Shown one piece after another: positions 37,588 through 47,457 of a stretch of DNA of 64,000 bases (position 1 is its first letter; every line of letters starts with the position of its first letter). This DNA comes from VBDM01 sp035499735 (GTDB taxonomy: Bacteria; Pseudomonadota; Gammaproteobacteria; Burkholderiales; SG8-39). Under the pieces are notes generated by a model. It was not told the origin of the DNA and did not search any database. It saw only the letters and a program-made list of their open reading frames with translations. Made by a program: the position numbers and the translations under genes. The stretch covers positions 62,001 to 126,000 of the forward strand of contig DATJYC010000062.1 of assembly GCA_035499735.1 (NCBI GenBank). The letters run 5' to 3'.

Positions 37588-39563
37588 TTCCCGAACTCGG
37601 TCAGCTGGCCCTCGCGCTCGCCCTTTGCCTCGCCATCGCGCAGACCCTGCTCGGCATCGCCGGCGCGGCGCGCGGCCAAGCGGTGTGGATGGCGGCGACC
37701 CGGCCCGTGGCTCGCGGCCAGTTCGTCTTCGTCGCGATCGCCTTCCTCTGCCTCACGGCGTCGTTCGTCAACAACGATTTCACGGTCGCCTATGTCGCTT
37801 CCAATTCCAACTCGGCGCTGCCGCTGCACTACCGCATCGCGGGCGTGTGGGGCGGGCACGAGGGCTCGATGCTGCTGTGGGTCCTGATGCTCTCCGTGTG
37901 GACTTTCGGCGTCACGCTCTTCAGCCGGCACCTGCCGCTGGAGATGGTGGCGCGCGTCCTGGGAGTCATGGGCCTGGTGAGCCTCGGCTTCCTGCTCTTC
38001 ATCCTGTTTACGTCCAACCCCTTCCTGCGCGTGTTCCCCTCCCCGGCCGACGGCCGGGACCTGAACCCGCTCCTGCAGGACCCGGGCATGGTGATGCACC
38101 CGCCGATGCTCTACATGGGGTACGTCGGCTTCTCGATCGCCTTCTCCTTCGCCGTCGCCGCGCTTCTGTCCGGGCGCCTGGACGCCGCATGGGCGCGCTG
38201 GTCCCGGCCATGGACGACGGCCGCTTGGTGCTTCCTCACCATCGGCATCGCCCTCGGCAGCGGGTGGGCGTACTACGAGCTCGGCTGGGGCGGCTGGTGG
38301 TTCTGGGATCCGGTCGAGAACGCCTCCTTCATGCCCTGGCTCACCGGGACGGCGCTCATCCATTCGCTCGCGGTCACCGAGAAGCGCGGCGCCTTCCGCA
38401 GCTGGACGGTGCTGCTCGCGATCGTCGTCTTCGCGCTGTCGCTGCTCGGGACCTTCCTCGTGCGCTCCGGCGTGCTCACCTCGGTCCATGCTTTCGCGAC
38501 CGACCCCACGCGCGGCATCTTCATCCTCGCGCTGCTCGCGCTCGTGATCGGCGGGTCGCTCCTGCTCTACGTGTGGCGGGCGCCGAAGGTCGGGCTGGGC
38601 GGCGGCTTCGAGCCGCTGTCACGCGAGTCGATGCTGCTCGCGAACAACGTGATCTTCGCCTCGGCGGCCGGCTCGGTGCTGCTCGGCACGCTCTACCCGC
38701 TCGCGCTCGACGCCTCGGGCCTGGGCAAGATCTCCGTGGGACCGCCCTACTTCGAGACGGTGTTCGTGCCGCTGATGGCGCCCGCGCTTTTCCTCATGGG
38801 CGTTGGGCCGCTCGCGCGCTGGAAGAAGGCGAGCCTGCCCGACCTCGCTTCGCGGCTGCGCTGGGCGGCCGCGGCCGCCGTCCTCGCGGCGCTCGCCCTG
38901 CCGTTCGCCATGGGACGCTGGGGCGCGCTGGTGGCGCTGGGGCTGCTCCTCGCCGCCTGGGTCGCGGCGAGCGGGTTCGTGCAGCTCTACGAGAAGGTCC
39001 GCAACGCCGCGAGCGGCGCGAGCGCCTGGACGCGCCTCTCGAGCGTGCCGCGCGCGACATACGGCATGCTGCTCGCCCACTTCGGGGTGGCGGTGTTCGT
39101 CGTCGGCGTCACGCTGGTGAAGGCCTACGAATCCGAGAAGGACGTGCGCATGGAGCCCGGCGACACGGTCGAGGTCGGCGGCTACACCTTCCGCTTCGAC
39201 GGCGTGCGGGACGTGACCGGCCCCAACTACGTCGCCGGACGCGGCCACATCGCGGTCACGCGGAACGGCAGCTTTGTCACGACCCTCTACCCCGAGAAGC
39301 GCATCTACCGCGTCCAGAATCAGCCCATGACCGAGGCGGCGATCGACACTGGCCTCACGCGCGACCTGTACGTCTCGCTCGGGGACTCGGTGAGCAACAC
39401 CGCCTGGGTGGTACGCGTCCACCACAAGCCCTTCGTCGACTGGATCTGGGGCGGGTGCCTGCTCATGGCGCTGGGCGGCGCGCTCGCCGCGAGCGACCGC
39501 CGCTACCGCCTGGCGGCGAGGCGGCCGCGCGAGCAATACGCCGCCGCGGCCGAGATGACCTGA
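37584..39563 (+). CDS. ccmF: Cytochrome c heme lyase subunit CcmF
   Basis: 659 residues with many membrane segments. The WWD domain reads GWGGWWFWDPVENASFMPW, and conserved His residues occur at VWGGHEGSMLLW and MVMHPPMLYMGY. CcmF, with CcmH and CcmI, ligates heme to CXXCH motifs of apocytochromes. Length is normal. This lyase presumably serves the 36 heme sites encoded just downstream. Confidence 0.96.
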   Translation: MIPELGQLALALALCLAIAQTLLGIAGAARGQAVWMAATRPVARGQFVFVAIAFLCLTASFVNNDFTVAYVASNSNSALPLHYRIAGVWGGHEGSMLLWVLMLSVWTFGVTLFSRHLPLEMVARVLGVMGLVSLGFLLFILFTSNPFLRVFPSPADGRDLNPLLQDPGMVMHPPMLYMGYVGFSIAFSFAVAALLSGRLDAAWARWSRPWTTAAWCFLTIGIALGSGWAYYELGWGGWWFWDPVENASFMPWLTGTALIHSLAVTEKRGAFRSWTVLLAIVVFALSLLGTFLVRSGVLTSVHAFATDPTRGIFILALLALVIGGSLLLYVWRAPKVGLGGGFEPLSRESMLLANNVIFASAAGSVLLGTLYPLALDASGLGKISVGPPYFETVFVPLMAPALFLMGVGPLARWKKASLPDLASRLRWAAAAAVLAALALPFAMGRWGALVALGLLLAAWVAASGFVQLYEKVRNAASGASAWTRLSSVPRATYGMLLAHFGVAVFVVGVTLVKAYESEKDVRMEPGDTVEVGGYTFRFDGVRDVTGPNYVAGRGHIAVTRNGSFVTTLYPEKRIYRVQNQPMTEAAIDTGLTRDLYVSLGDSVSNTAWVVRVHHKPFVDWIWGGCLLMALGGALAASDRRYRLAARRPREQYAAAAEMT

Positions 39564-39582
39564 GCCCGGAGAGCTCTTCCCC

Positions 39583-40110
39583 ATGACGCGCTTCGCCATC
39601 CCCATCGCCATCTTCGTCGTGCTGCTCGTGCTGCTCGGCGTGGGTCTGAAGCTCGACCCGCGCGAGGTCCCCTCGCCTCTCATCGGGAAGCCCGCGCCTC
39701 ACTTCGACCTTCCCGAGCTGCGCGAGGCGTCCAAGACCTTCAGCGAGCGCGACATGCGCGGCAAGGTCTGGGTGCTCAACGTCTGGGCGTCGTGGTGTGT
39801 AAGCTGCCGCGAGGAGCACCCGGTCCTGCTCGACCTCGCGGCGAGCGGCGCGGTGCCCATCTACGGCCTCAACTACAAGGACCGGCGCGAGGACGGCCTC
39901 GCCTGGCTCAAGGGGATGGGAGACCCCTACAAGGTCTCCATCTTCGACTTCGACGGCCGCGTCGGCATCGACTACGGCGTCTACGGCGTGCCCGAGACCT
40001 ATTTGATCGACAAAGCCGGCGTCATCCGCTACAAGCGCATCGGGCCGCTCACGCCGGAGATCGTCAAGGAGACGCTGCTGCCGCTGGTGCGAGAGCTGGA
40101 CCGTGCCTAG
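39583..40110 (+). CDS. ccmG: Cytochrome c biogenesis thioredoxin CcmG/DsbE
   Basis: 175 residues, N-terminal membrane anchor (FAIPIAIFVVLLVLLGVG), then a thioredoxin fold with NVWASWCVSCREEHP (active cysteines C72 and C75) and the cis-Pro block YGVYGVPETYLID. It reduces apocytochrome disulfides before heme ligation. The intervening residues VS differ from the PT of the E. coli protein. It follows ccmF by 19 bases and overlaps ccmH by eight. Confidence 0.94.
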   Translation: MTRFAIPIAIFVVLLVLLGVGLKLDPREVPSPLIGKPAPHFDLPELREASKTFSERDMRGKVWVLNVWASWCVSCREEHPVLLDLAASGAVPIYGLNYKDRREDGLAWLKGMGDPYKVSIFDFDGRVGIDYGVYGVPETYLIDKAGVIRYKRIGPLTPEIVKETLLPLVRELDRA

Positions 40111-40561
40111 GGCGCCCGCCTTGCTGCTCCTCGCGGCTCTCGCGGCTCCGCTCGCGGCCAAGGAGGCCGCGCCGGCGGCGGCCGACCCGGTGCTCGAGCA
40201 GCGCGTGATGAAGCTCGCCGAGGAACTGCGCTGCCTGGTCTGCCAGAACCAGACCCTGGCCGAGTCGAACGCTCCGCTCGCCGAGGATCTGAGAAACCAG
40301 CTGCGCGAGAGAATGCGCGAGGGGAAGACCGACAGGGAAGTCGTCGATTTCCTGGTCGAGCGCTACGGCGATTTCGTGCTGTACCGTCCGCCGCTCAAGG
40401 CGACGACCGTCCTGCTGTGGTTCGGGCCGCTACTGCTGCTCGCGATCGGGTTCGCCGTGCTGCTGCGCCGCGTGCGGCGGCGCGCGCCGGAGGAGACCGG
40501 GGTCAGCGACGCGGACCGCAAGCGCGCGGCGGAGCTCCTTGCGAGCGGCGAACGGCGATGA
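40103..40561 (+). CDS. ccmH: Cytochrome c maturation protein CcmH (CcmL-type)
   Basis: 152 residues: signal peptide, the redox motif LRCLVCQNQTLAESNAPLA (C44, C47), then a C-terminal membrane helix (LLWFGPLLLLAIGFAVLLRRVRR). It resolves apocytochrome disulfides with CcmG. It starts with GTG at 40103 inside the end of ccmG and overlaps ccmI by four bases. The single-function length shows that CcmH and CcmI are separate genes here. Confidence 0.94.
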   Translation: MPRAPALLLLAALAAPLAAKEAAPAAADPVLEQRVMKLAEELRCLVCQNQTLAESNAPLAEDLRNQLRERMREGKTDREVVDFLVERYGDFVLYRPPLKATTVLLWFGPLLLLAIGFAVLLRRVRRRAPEETGVSDADRKRAAELLASGERR

Positions 40562-41772
40562 CCCCCTTCGTCGTTCTCGGCGTCCTGTTGGTCACCGGCG
40601 CCCTCCTCTTCGTCGTGCCTCCTCTCGCACGCCGGGGCGCCCGCGGGGGTGAATCCCGCGACGCGGTGAACGCCGCCGTGTATCGCGACCAGCTGCGCGA
40701 GCTCGACGCCGACCTCAAGGCCGGGACGCTCGCTCCGGACCAGCACGACAAGGCGCGAACGGAGATCGAGGCGCGGCTCGCCGCCGACCTGAAAGGGGAC
40801 GGAGCCGCCGCCGAGACGTCGGGCGGTGCCCGGGGCGCCGCGCTCGCGCTGGGCCTCGCCATCCCCGTGTGCGCGCTCGCCGTGTATCTGACGGTCGGCA
40901 ATCCGCGCGCCCTCGGGCCACAGGCCGACGCCGGCGCCTCGCCGCACGGAGTGACCGCGCAGCAGTTCGAAGCCATGGTCGATCGCCTCGCGGCGCGGCT
41001 GGAGTCCAATCCCGGCGACGCCGAGGGCTGGACGATGCTCGGCCGCTCGTATGCGGTTCTCGGGCGCTTCCCGGAATCCAGCCGGGCGTACGCCAAGGCC
41101 GTCGCGCTGGTACCGGACGACGCGCAACTCCTCGCCGACTACGCCGACGCGCTGGCGATGGCCCAGGGGCGCACGCTGCAGGGCGAGCCGGAAAAGATCA
41201 TCAAGCGCGCGCTGGCGGCCGATCCGAACAACGTCAAGGCGCTGGTGCTCGCGGGCACGGCGGCCTTCGACCGCAACGACAAGGCCGGCGCGGCCGGCTT
41301 CTGGGAACGGGCGCTGGCGGTCCTGCCGGCCGACTCGGAGATGGCCGGGCGGGTGCGCGCGAGCATCGTCGAGGCGCGGGGCGGCGGCCCGGTCGCTCAG
41401 GCCCCCAAGGCCCCGAAGGCCGCCGGCGGCGCCCGGGTGAGCGGGACGGTCAAGGTCGACCCCAGGCTGGCCGCCAAGATCGCGCCCGACGACACCGTCT
41501 TCATATTCGCGCGCGCCGCGGAGGGCCCGCGCATGCCGCTCGCGATCCTGCGCAGGCAGGGACGCGATCTTCCGGTCAGCTTCACGCTGGACGATTCGAT
41601 GGCGATGGCGCCGCAGATGCGGCTATCGGCGTTCCCCAAGGTCGTGATCGGCGCGCGCGTGTCGAAGACGGCGAACGCGACCGCGAGCCCCGGCGACCTG
41701 CAGGGCCTGAGCCCGGCCGTACAGGTCGGCGCGACCGGCGTTGCAGTCACGATAGACTCCGAGGTGCGCTAG
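40558..41772 (+). CDS. ccmI: Cytochrome c maturation TPR protein CcmI
   Basis: 404 residues: two N-terminal membrane helices (FVVLGVLLVTGALLFVVPPL and around residue 100), the CcmI block NAAVYRDQLRELDADLKAG, TPR repeats from about 135 to 285 (GWTMLGRSYAVLGRFPESSRAYAKAV), and a C-terminal beta domain with VSGTVKVDPRLAAKIAPDDTVFIFARA. It chaperones apocytochromes to CcmFH. It is the last gene of coxD-ccmABCDEFGHI and ends 24 bases from the convergent mtrB-like gene. Confidence 0.94.
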   Translation: MTPFVVLGVLLVTGALLFVVPPLARRGARGGESRDAVNAAVYRDQLRELDADLKAGTLAPDQHDKARTEIEARLAADLKGDGAAAETSGGARGAALALGLAIPVCALAVYLTVGNPRALGPQADAGASPHGVTAQQFEAMVDRLAARLESNPGDAEGWTMLGRSYAVLGRFPESSRAYAKAVALVPDDAQLLADYADALAMAQGRTLQGEPEKIIKRALAADPNNVKALVLAGTAAFDRNDKAGAAGFWERALAVLPADSEMAGRVRASIVEARGGGPVAQAPKAPKAAGGARVSGTVKVDPRLAAKIAPDDTVFIFARAAEGPRMPLAILRRQGRDLPVSFTLDDSMAMAPQMRLSAFPKVVIGARVSKTANATASPGDLQGLSPAVQVGATGVAVTIDSEVR

Positions 41773-41796
41773 AAAACGGGCCGGCGGGCGGAGCCG

Positions 41797-43899
41797 CTAG
41801 AACCGATAGCGAGCCGTGAGGCTCGCCACGTTGACCTTGTACTGGGGGCTGGTCTCCCCGAATGCGAGCACGTTGGGAATGGTGCTCGGTCCCACCCCGT
41901 CGACCGCCCAGTTCTGCGACTCGTAGCGCTCGTGCCAGACGGCCGCGTAGACGCTCAGCGCATCAGTGACCTTATAGTTCGCGTATATCTTCAAGCTGTT
42001 GAGGTCGGACTTGACGCTGGGAAACGCGGGTTCGTTCAAGGCGGTGGTCACCGTGATGTCTCCCACCGAGCGCGAAATGGTGAAATCCACTCCGACATCC
42101 AGCTTGTCCTCGATCAGCTTGTGCTTCAGTCCGATCCCGGCGGTCTGGGTCGTGTCGGTGTTGTCTCCCGACCAGTCCGGGGGATTGCTGAAGGATTGCG
42201 CGCCGGCCTGCGAGGACCTGATCCTCTGCCAGGTGTAGTAGACGTTCAGGCTGGTGGTTTGGTTGAACTGCGCCGTGGCATTGATGCCCGCCGTATTCTC
42301 CTTGCTGGAGGTAAGGCCGACCGGCGAGTTGTTGTAGTCGTCTTTGGCCTGGCTGTAGTCGAGCCCGACGGTGACGGTTTCTGTGACCGTGGCCGCCGCC
42401 CTCAAGCCCACCAGCAAGCGATCGCGATCGGCCATGTTGTACTTCCTCAGCAGTGGATTCTCCGGCGGGCTGATCTGAGGCACCGGCGTGTAGGCGGTTC
42501 CGTCGCGGTGCCCGCGGGCAATATTCACGCTCGCGTCGAACTGGCTCCTCCGCAGCGCGTACTTCGCCCACGCGGTGTCTTCAGTCGTCTTCGACACTTC
42601 CTGGAAGGTGCGCGCAAACCCGTCGCGGTCGACCCCTACGGACGCCTTGTCGCGCGGCGTGACGCGGTAGTCAGCCCACAGCTTGAACAAATTCCGCGTG
42701 TAGCCGTAAGGCAGGTTCACACGTGGGGCGGGCGCCGGCTGCAGGTCCGTTGTAACCCAGTTGAAGCTCGACTGCGGGGTCTTGTTGTTCCGGTCGTCGT
42801 ACAGGTACGCCGCGTTGAGTCCCCACTTCTCGGAAAGCGCCGAAACGAGCTTCAAATCCACCTTCGTGGTATCGACCAAGCCCTGCAGCGAACTGCGGGG
42901 CAGCGCGACCGGCGGGATGGTGGGATTGATCGTCGCCGGAAGGAATGCTTCGTCCTGCTCCATGCGGCCGAGGGCGACGCTGGCGGTTCCGCGCGTGTCG
43001 TCGGTGAACTGGTAGGCTCCAGTGGCGCTGACCTGATGGAACTGGTTGCTCGGCGGCAGCCCCAGCTGTCCGACCGTCGCTCCGGCAAGGACTTCCGCGA
43101 AAGGGTTGTCCCAGCGCAGGGCGGTGTTGTCGTCCTTGAACATCGAGACCTGATAGGCGAAGCGGACTTGCCACTTCGAGACGGCATAGGACGCGTAGGC
43201 CTCGAGGTCGTCAGTGGAATAGTCGACCGGGGCGACGAGATTCGTAGAGTTCAGGAAGAACGAGGCGGACGTGCGCTTAGTGCCATCGCGGGTCTCGTGC
43301 TTGACGTTCAGGCCGACATCCCAATCGCTCGCGGGAACGTAAGCGAGCCCGACGCCGATTCGCTTGCGGGTGCTGTCGATCTTGACGTCCTGGAGGGCCG
43401 CGTCGAGCCCCGGCATCGTCTGGGTCGTCCCGCCCCGCACCCAAGTCGGCGGTAAGGTCAGCGAGCTGCCTCCGTTTCCACTGAAGGGCGTGCGCGCCGA
43501 GTCCGAGATCAGGAAAGGCAGCTCGGCGTAGCCGACGTTCCACTTGAAGCCATTGAGCCAGTGCTGGTATTCGAGCGACCGGTACGGCAGGCCGAGGTCG
43601 GTTCCTATGAAATCCGCGTAGCCCGCGCTCCCGGCGTAGCGCGCGTCGGCGTCCAGTCCCAGGTAGGTGCCCTTCTTGAGCCCGGTATACCGGCCGAACT
43701 GGAACGAATCCTCGCTCACGTTCACGGCCCCCGCACCCACATCACCGCTCACCCCTTGCGGGAACGGGCACGACTTGCACTCCCATTTCGAGGTGTCCGG
43801 CGGCAACGGAGCCTCGGCCGCGGCCTGCTGGGCGGAGACTGCGGCTGTCTGGGCCGCCAATGCCGCCGCGACCAGCACGCGAAGAGTTGAGGTAGTCAT
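41797..43899 (-). CDS. mtrB: MtrB/PioB-family outer-membrane beta-barrel porin
   Basis: 700 residues, close to Shewanella MtrB (697). A signal peptide (VLVAAALAAQTAAVSAQQ) precedes WECKSCPFPQG, the N-terminal CxxC that marks the MtrB family. The rest is alternating amphipathic beta strands and ends TARYRF, the C-terminal aromatic needed for BAM insertion. MtrB sheathes the MtrA decaheme wire and docks the surface cytochrome. It follows mtrA by 30 bases and is the last gene of the decaheme operon. Confidence 0.93.
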   Translation of the reverse strand: MTTSTLRVLVAAALAAQTAAVSAQQAAAEAPLPPDTSKWECKSCPFPQGVSGDVGAGAVNVSEDSFQFGRYTGLKKGTYLGLDADARYAGSAGYADFIGTDLGLPYRSLEYQHWLNGFKWNVGYAELPFLISDSARTPFSGNGGSSLTLPPTWVRGGTTQTMPGLDAALQDVKIDSTRKRIGVGLAYVPASDWDVGLNVKHETRDGTKRTSASFFLNSTNLVAPVDYSTDDLEAYASYAVSKWQVRFAYQVSMFKDDNTALRWDNPFAEVLAGATVGQLGLPPSNQFHQVSATGAYQFTDDTRGTASVALGRMEQDEAFLPATINPTIPPVALPRSSLQGLVDTTKVDLKLVSALSEKWGLNAAYLYDDRNNKTPQSSFNWVTTDLQPAPAPRVNLPYGYTRNLFKLWADYRVTPRDKASVGVDRDGFARTFQEVSKTTEDTAWAKYALRRSQFDASVNIARGHRDGTAYTPVPQISPPENPLLRKYNMADRDRLLVGLRAAATVTETVTVGLDYSQAKDDYNNSPVGLTSSKENTAGINATAQFNQTTSLNVYYTWQRIRSSQAGAQSFSNPPDWSGDNTDTTQTAGIGLKHKLIEDKLDVGVDFTISRSVGDITVTTALNEPAFPSVKSDLNSLKIYANYKVTDALSVYAAVWHERYESQNWAVDGVGPSTIPNVLAFGETSPQYKVNVASLTARYRF

Positions 43900-43929
43900 G
43901 ATCTAGTCGTCCTCGTCAGGCGGCGCGAC

Positions 43930-44874
43930 CTATCGCATCAGTTTCGCGCCAGACGGATGGTTCGAGCCGTGCACCTGCGAGTGACAGTTGATGCAGCCTC
44001 CCGCTAGCAGGAAGCCCGACGGCGCGCCCCCCGGCAAGCCCTGCGGCGTGTAGGCGACGCTCGGGTGGCCGGCCTGCGAGTGGCATTGCTGACACAGGAG
44101 CGGCGGCGGCTTGATCAGGAGGGCGGGATACACCGAGCCGTGCGGGGTATGGCACAAGGTGCAGTCCTCGCTCACCGGCGCGTGCTCCCACAGGAACGGG
44201 CCGCGCTTCTCGGCGTGACAGGTATAGCAGGTCGGGTTGACAGTCGACTGAGCCAGAAGCTTTCCGGCGGCGCCCGATCCGTGCGGGTTGTGGCAATCGC
44301 TGCAGCGGATCGTCCCGTAACGCACGGGGTGCACCGTGGTCTTGTAGAAGTCGCCGCGCTGCCGGATGTGGCAGGTGAGGCATCTTTCCGCCTGTGCGAT
44401 CGGGATCAGCATGCGGTCGCGTGCGGTGTGGAGCTGGTGGCAGCTGACGCAGGCGAGATCGCTTGCTTGGTGCTCGCTGCCTTTCCACGCGACGCGGGCA
44501 TCGCGCTCATGACAGCCGAGGCAGGGCTTGTTCTGCTCTGCGGCCGTTTGCTTCGAATTGGGGCCGAAAGCGATCGTGATCGGAACCATCTGGCCGGAAG
44601 CCATCCCCTTGGCGTGGCTCCCGCCCGGCCCGTGGCACGCCTCGCACTGCAGTCCGGCGAAGGGCGTTCGGGGATCGTCGCGACGGGCGTGCTTGGTGCG
44701 GAAGAAAGGCTCCACGTTGTGGCACTGAAGGCAGGTGTCTGCGCCCTTCTCGGAGTACTCCAATGGGAGCGCCGGCCCGGCCTTGTCCGCCGCCTGCGCG
44801 GCAACCTGCCCCGCAGGCAGGCAGCACACCGCGACGAGCGCTAGCGCGAGAAGCCGGTGCTTGTTCTTCGTCAT
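43930..44874 (-). CDS. mtrA: DmsE/MtrA-family periplasmic decaheme cytochrome c
   Basis: 314 residues with a signal peptide (LLALALVAVCCLPAGQVAAQA) and exactly ten CXXCH sites, starting CLQCH and CEACH and ending CQQCH and CINCH. Spacing and the block YGTIRCSDCHNPHG fit the MtrA/DmsE family (333 residues in Shewanella MtrA). Function by homology: a heme wire passing electrons through the MtrB porin. It lies between the mtrC-like and mtrB-like genes, as in Shewanella. Confidence 0.95.
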   Translation of the reverse strand: MTKNKHRLLALALVAVCCLPAGQVAAQAADKAGPALPLEYSEKGADTCLQCHNVEPFFRTKHARRDDPRTPFAGLQCEACHGPGGSHAKGMASGQMVPITIAFGPNSKQTAAEQNKPCLGCHERDARVAWKGSEHQASDLACVSCHQLHTARDRMLIPIAQAERCLTCHIRQRGDFYKTTVHPVRYGTIRCSDCHNPHGSGAAGKLLAQSTVNPTCYTCHAEKRGPFLWEHAPVSEDCTLCHTPHGSVYPALLIKPPPLLCQQCHSQAGHPSVAYTPQGLPGGAPSGFLLAGGCINCHSQVHGSNHPSGAKLMR

Positions 44875-44970
44875 TCTTCCCTGTCCCCGTTTGGGCCCGC
44901 CGGCTTGGTCAGCCCATCGGCCGCGCCGCGGAATCGTGCACGGCCATGATCGGCGCTCAGCGGCGCATCT

Positions 44971-47445
44971 TCACTTGATGCCGTGGACGACTTTCACATC
45001 GGCGACCCGCCCCGGGCCGTGGCAGATCACGCATTGCTCTATATTGGTGCCGATCGCCGCCTGCGTGGAGGAGAACAGCCCGCCGTTCTGCTGCATGTGC
45101 GTGTTCGCGTCGCTCCCGTCGTGGCAGGAGGAGCACACCGCGGCGGTCGGGGAGATGTTCAGGTCGTCGGTGGGATCCTGCAGCGCGGCGTTCACGGTGG
45201 CGGCCGCATCGGCGGAAGTCAGCCCCGGCGTCGAGTCAATCGTGCTCCCCAGGACGCTGCCGAAGGTCGACGAGGTCGGATCCCAGATTCCGGTCAGCTC
45301 ATAGGTCCCGGTCAGGTGGCAAGTCGTACAGTCGTTCAGGATTCCCGGGAAGCGCATGCCGCTATAGTCCGTGCCGCTGACCCACAGGCCCTTTTCACGG
45401 AAGCCGTACAGGGTCTTGGTTCCGTCGAGCGAGGTCTTCGCTCCCGCATGGATGCCGTGGATCATGCGCTTGAAGTCGATCGCTTCCTCTTTCTTGCCGT
45501 CGGCGATGACGGCGGCGTTCGGCAGCCCGTTGGCGAACTTGGTGCGGGCTGACGCCTGCGCGTCGGTGTTGTTCGGGTTATGGCACATGACGCACAACTG
45601 CACGTTGTCGTTGCGGCCCCCGCCGTGCAGGGACAGTTGGTCGTGGCAATTGTCGCATCGAGTCGCAGCGTCCACCGCCACGCGTCGCGCCGCGAGCGTT
45701 GCATCGGTGATGCCGAAGTAGGCAACCTCCCCCTTGATCGGGATGCGGTTGGCGGCCGACCCTGACAGACCGGGATCGGCGACCACGCTGAAGGCGCGGC
45801 CCTCGAGCGCCACCGCGCCGCTTCCCGTCGCGCTCGCAGGAACGGGCGTCGCCGCGGTCAGCGTGAACGTTCCGTCGCCATTGTCCGCTGCCTTGACGGT
45901 CGTGAACCCTGCGCTCTGGCCGTAGGGCGTGCTGGTGGTGCCGCCGAACACGCTGAACTGGTTGGCACGCGCCGGACGAGCCTGAGAACCGCCCGTGTTG
46001 TTGTAATCGCGCGTATCCCAGGCGATGTCGACGGTGATGCTGCCCGCCGCCGAACTGGTCGCGGAGTTCCAGAACTCGGGATCGTTGAAGATGCCGTACT
46101 TGTTCCCGTACTTGTGCGTAGTCGCGCCGGTGGGATCGGTCACCGAGAACTTCACCGTCGGGACCGAGGTCGGCGCGCACACTGGTTTCGATGCGACGGC
46201 CGTACCGCAAATCTCGATGATGTTGAACTTGAAGTTGCCCCTTGCCAGCTTCGAAATGATGGCATGGCTGTCTTCAACCGGTCCGACCTCGCCGCCGATC
46301 GAGTGGCATGCGAGGCAGGTGGAGTTGTCCTTGATGCCGCCCGCGTGGCCAGCCCCGGTGGCAAAGTTGACGTTGTCGTGGCACGAGCCGCAGGCTTCCC
46401 GGCTCGGCTGGATCTTCCAGTTGTCGCCCTGCGGGGTCGCCGGGTCGGCGCCGTCGTGGCACTTGGTGCAGTTGCGGATGTCCTGCGGGAAGGCGACGGT
46501 CGAGAAATCGCTCGTCCCGATCATGTACTTGCCGTCGTCCGCGGTCCCCGCGACGCCGTCTGTGCCGAGCACACTCGGCAGATCCTCGCCGCGGTGGATC
46601 TTGTGGATCATCACCTTGAAATCGACCGTCGTATTCGGAGAGCCAGCAACCCAGCTTCCCGGGTTATGGCAGGTGACGCACAGCTTGGTCTCGACGCGGG
46701 TGCCGCCGTGAACGGCGAGCTTGTTGTGGCACTCGTTGCACTTGCCCGTCCTGACGATTTCGCGCCCGAAAACGCTGCCGCCCGATGGAACGAAGTCGAA
46801 GGTGGCGTTGTACGTCGGATACGCCGAGTTGGCTTGCTGAATCGAGACGCGGTGCGTCAGGCCAGGTTGATAGCTGATGTCGAGCGGGTTCCCGGCCGCG
46901 TCCTGGCACGGCAGCGGGCAGAAATTAGGCTGAGTGGACTGGGCGCAGTTGGCGAAGTTCTGGCTGGAGCCGACCGTCGTGACGCTCGTGACATCCGTGC
47001 AAAACGTATAGGTATAGGTGCCGTCGCCGTGAGGGACCAAGCTGCCCCATCCATAGTCCTTCTGGGTCCTAAAGCGCTCCTGCGAGCCCTGCACGGCGCC
47101 GCCGCTGGCGCGGTTGATGTAGTTCTGCCAGGTATAAGGATTGCCGAAGGTGCCCGGAACGAGCTTCGCGATGTTGAAGCGCAGGTCCGCGTCGGCCAAT
47201 CCCGTTACGGACTCCCCATTCTGGTTTGTCACCCGGAAGTTGACCACCGGCGGGCTTGAGACCGAGGCGCCGGTGATGGTGATGGTCAGCGCGGTTGCGT
47301 CCTGTACCGGAGTGACGACCGCGCCGGGTGCCCCCGCCGCACCGTCGGAGCCGTCCTTGCTCGAGCAGCCGAGGAGCGCCGCCCCGACAAGGCTCGCTGC
47401 CGCGAGCACGCTTGTCCACTGCGCTGCAACTTGACGCTGGCCCAT
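44971..47445 (-). CDS. mtrC: OmcA/MtrC-family surface decaheme lipoprotein (second copy in operon)
   Basis: 824 residues with a lipoprotein signal ending LLGC (Cys27), then a Gly-rich linker GSDGAAGAPGAV. Ten CXXCH motifs occur in two groups of five, the first beginning CNECH at residue 236 and the second CDNCH near 600. Beta domains precede each pentaheme domain, the OmcA/MtrC layout. It is longer than Shewanella MtrC (671). It should sit on the outer face of the outer membrane, docked to MtrAB. It begins 12 bases after the other decaheme gene; mtrA follows 96 bases later. Confidence 0.94.
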   Translation of the reverse strand: MGQRQVAAQWTSVLAAASLVGAALLGCSSKDGSDGAAGAPGAVVTPVQDATALTITITGASVSSPPVVNFRVTNQNGESVTGLADADLRFNIAKLVPGTFGNPYTWQNYINRASGGAVQGSQERFRTQKDYGWGSLVPHGDGTYTYTFCTDVTSVTTVGSSQNFANCAQSTQPNFCPLPCQDAAGNPLDISYQPGLTHRVSIQQANSAYPTYNATFDFVPSGGSVFGREIVRTGKCNECHNKLAVHGGTRVETKLCVTCHNPGSWVAGSPNTTVDFKVMIHKIHRGEDLPSVLGTDGVAGTADDGKYMIGTSDFSTVAFPQDIRNCTKCHDGADPATPQGDNWKIQPSREACGSCHDNVNFATGAGHAGGIKDNSTCLACHSIGGEVGPVEDSHAIISKLARGNFKFNIIEICGTAVASKPVCAPTSVPTVKFSVTDPTGATTHKYGNKYGIFNDPEFWNSATSSAAGSITVDIAWDTRDYNNTGGSQARPARANQFSVFGGTTSTPYGQSAGFTTVKAADNGDGTFTLTAATPVPASATGSGAVALEGRAFSVVADPGLSGSAANRIPIKGEVAYFGITDATLAARRVAVDAATRCDNCHDQLSLHGGGRNDNVQLCVMCHNPNNTDAQASARTKFANGLPNAAVIADGKKEEAIDFKRMIHGIHAGAKTSLDGTKTLYGFREKGLWVSGTDYSGMRFPGILNDCTTCHLTGTYELTGIWDPTSSTFGSVLGSTIDSTPGLTSADAAATVNAALQDPTDDLNISPTAAVCSSCHDGSDANTHMQQNGGLFSSTQAAIGTNIEQCVICHGPGRVADVKVVHGIK

Positions 47446-47457
47446 GGCTGCGCCCGC

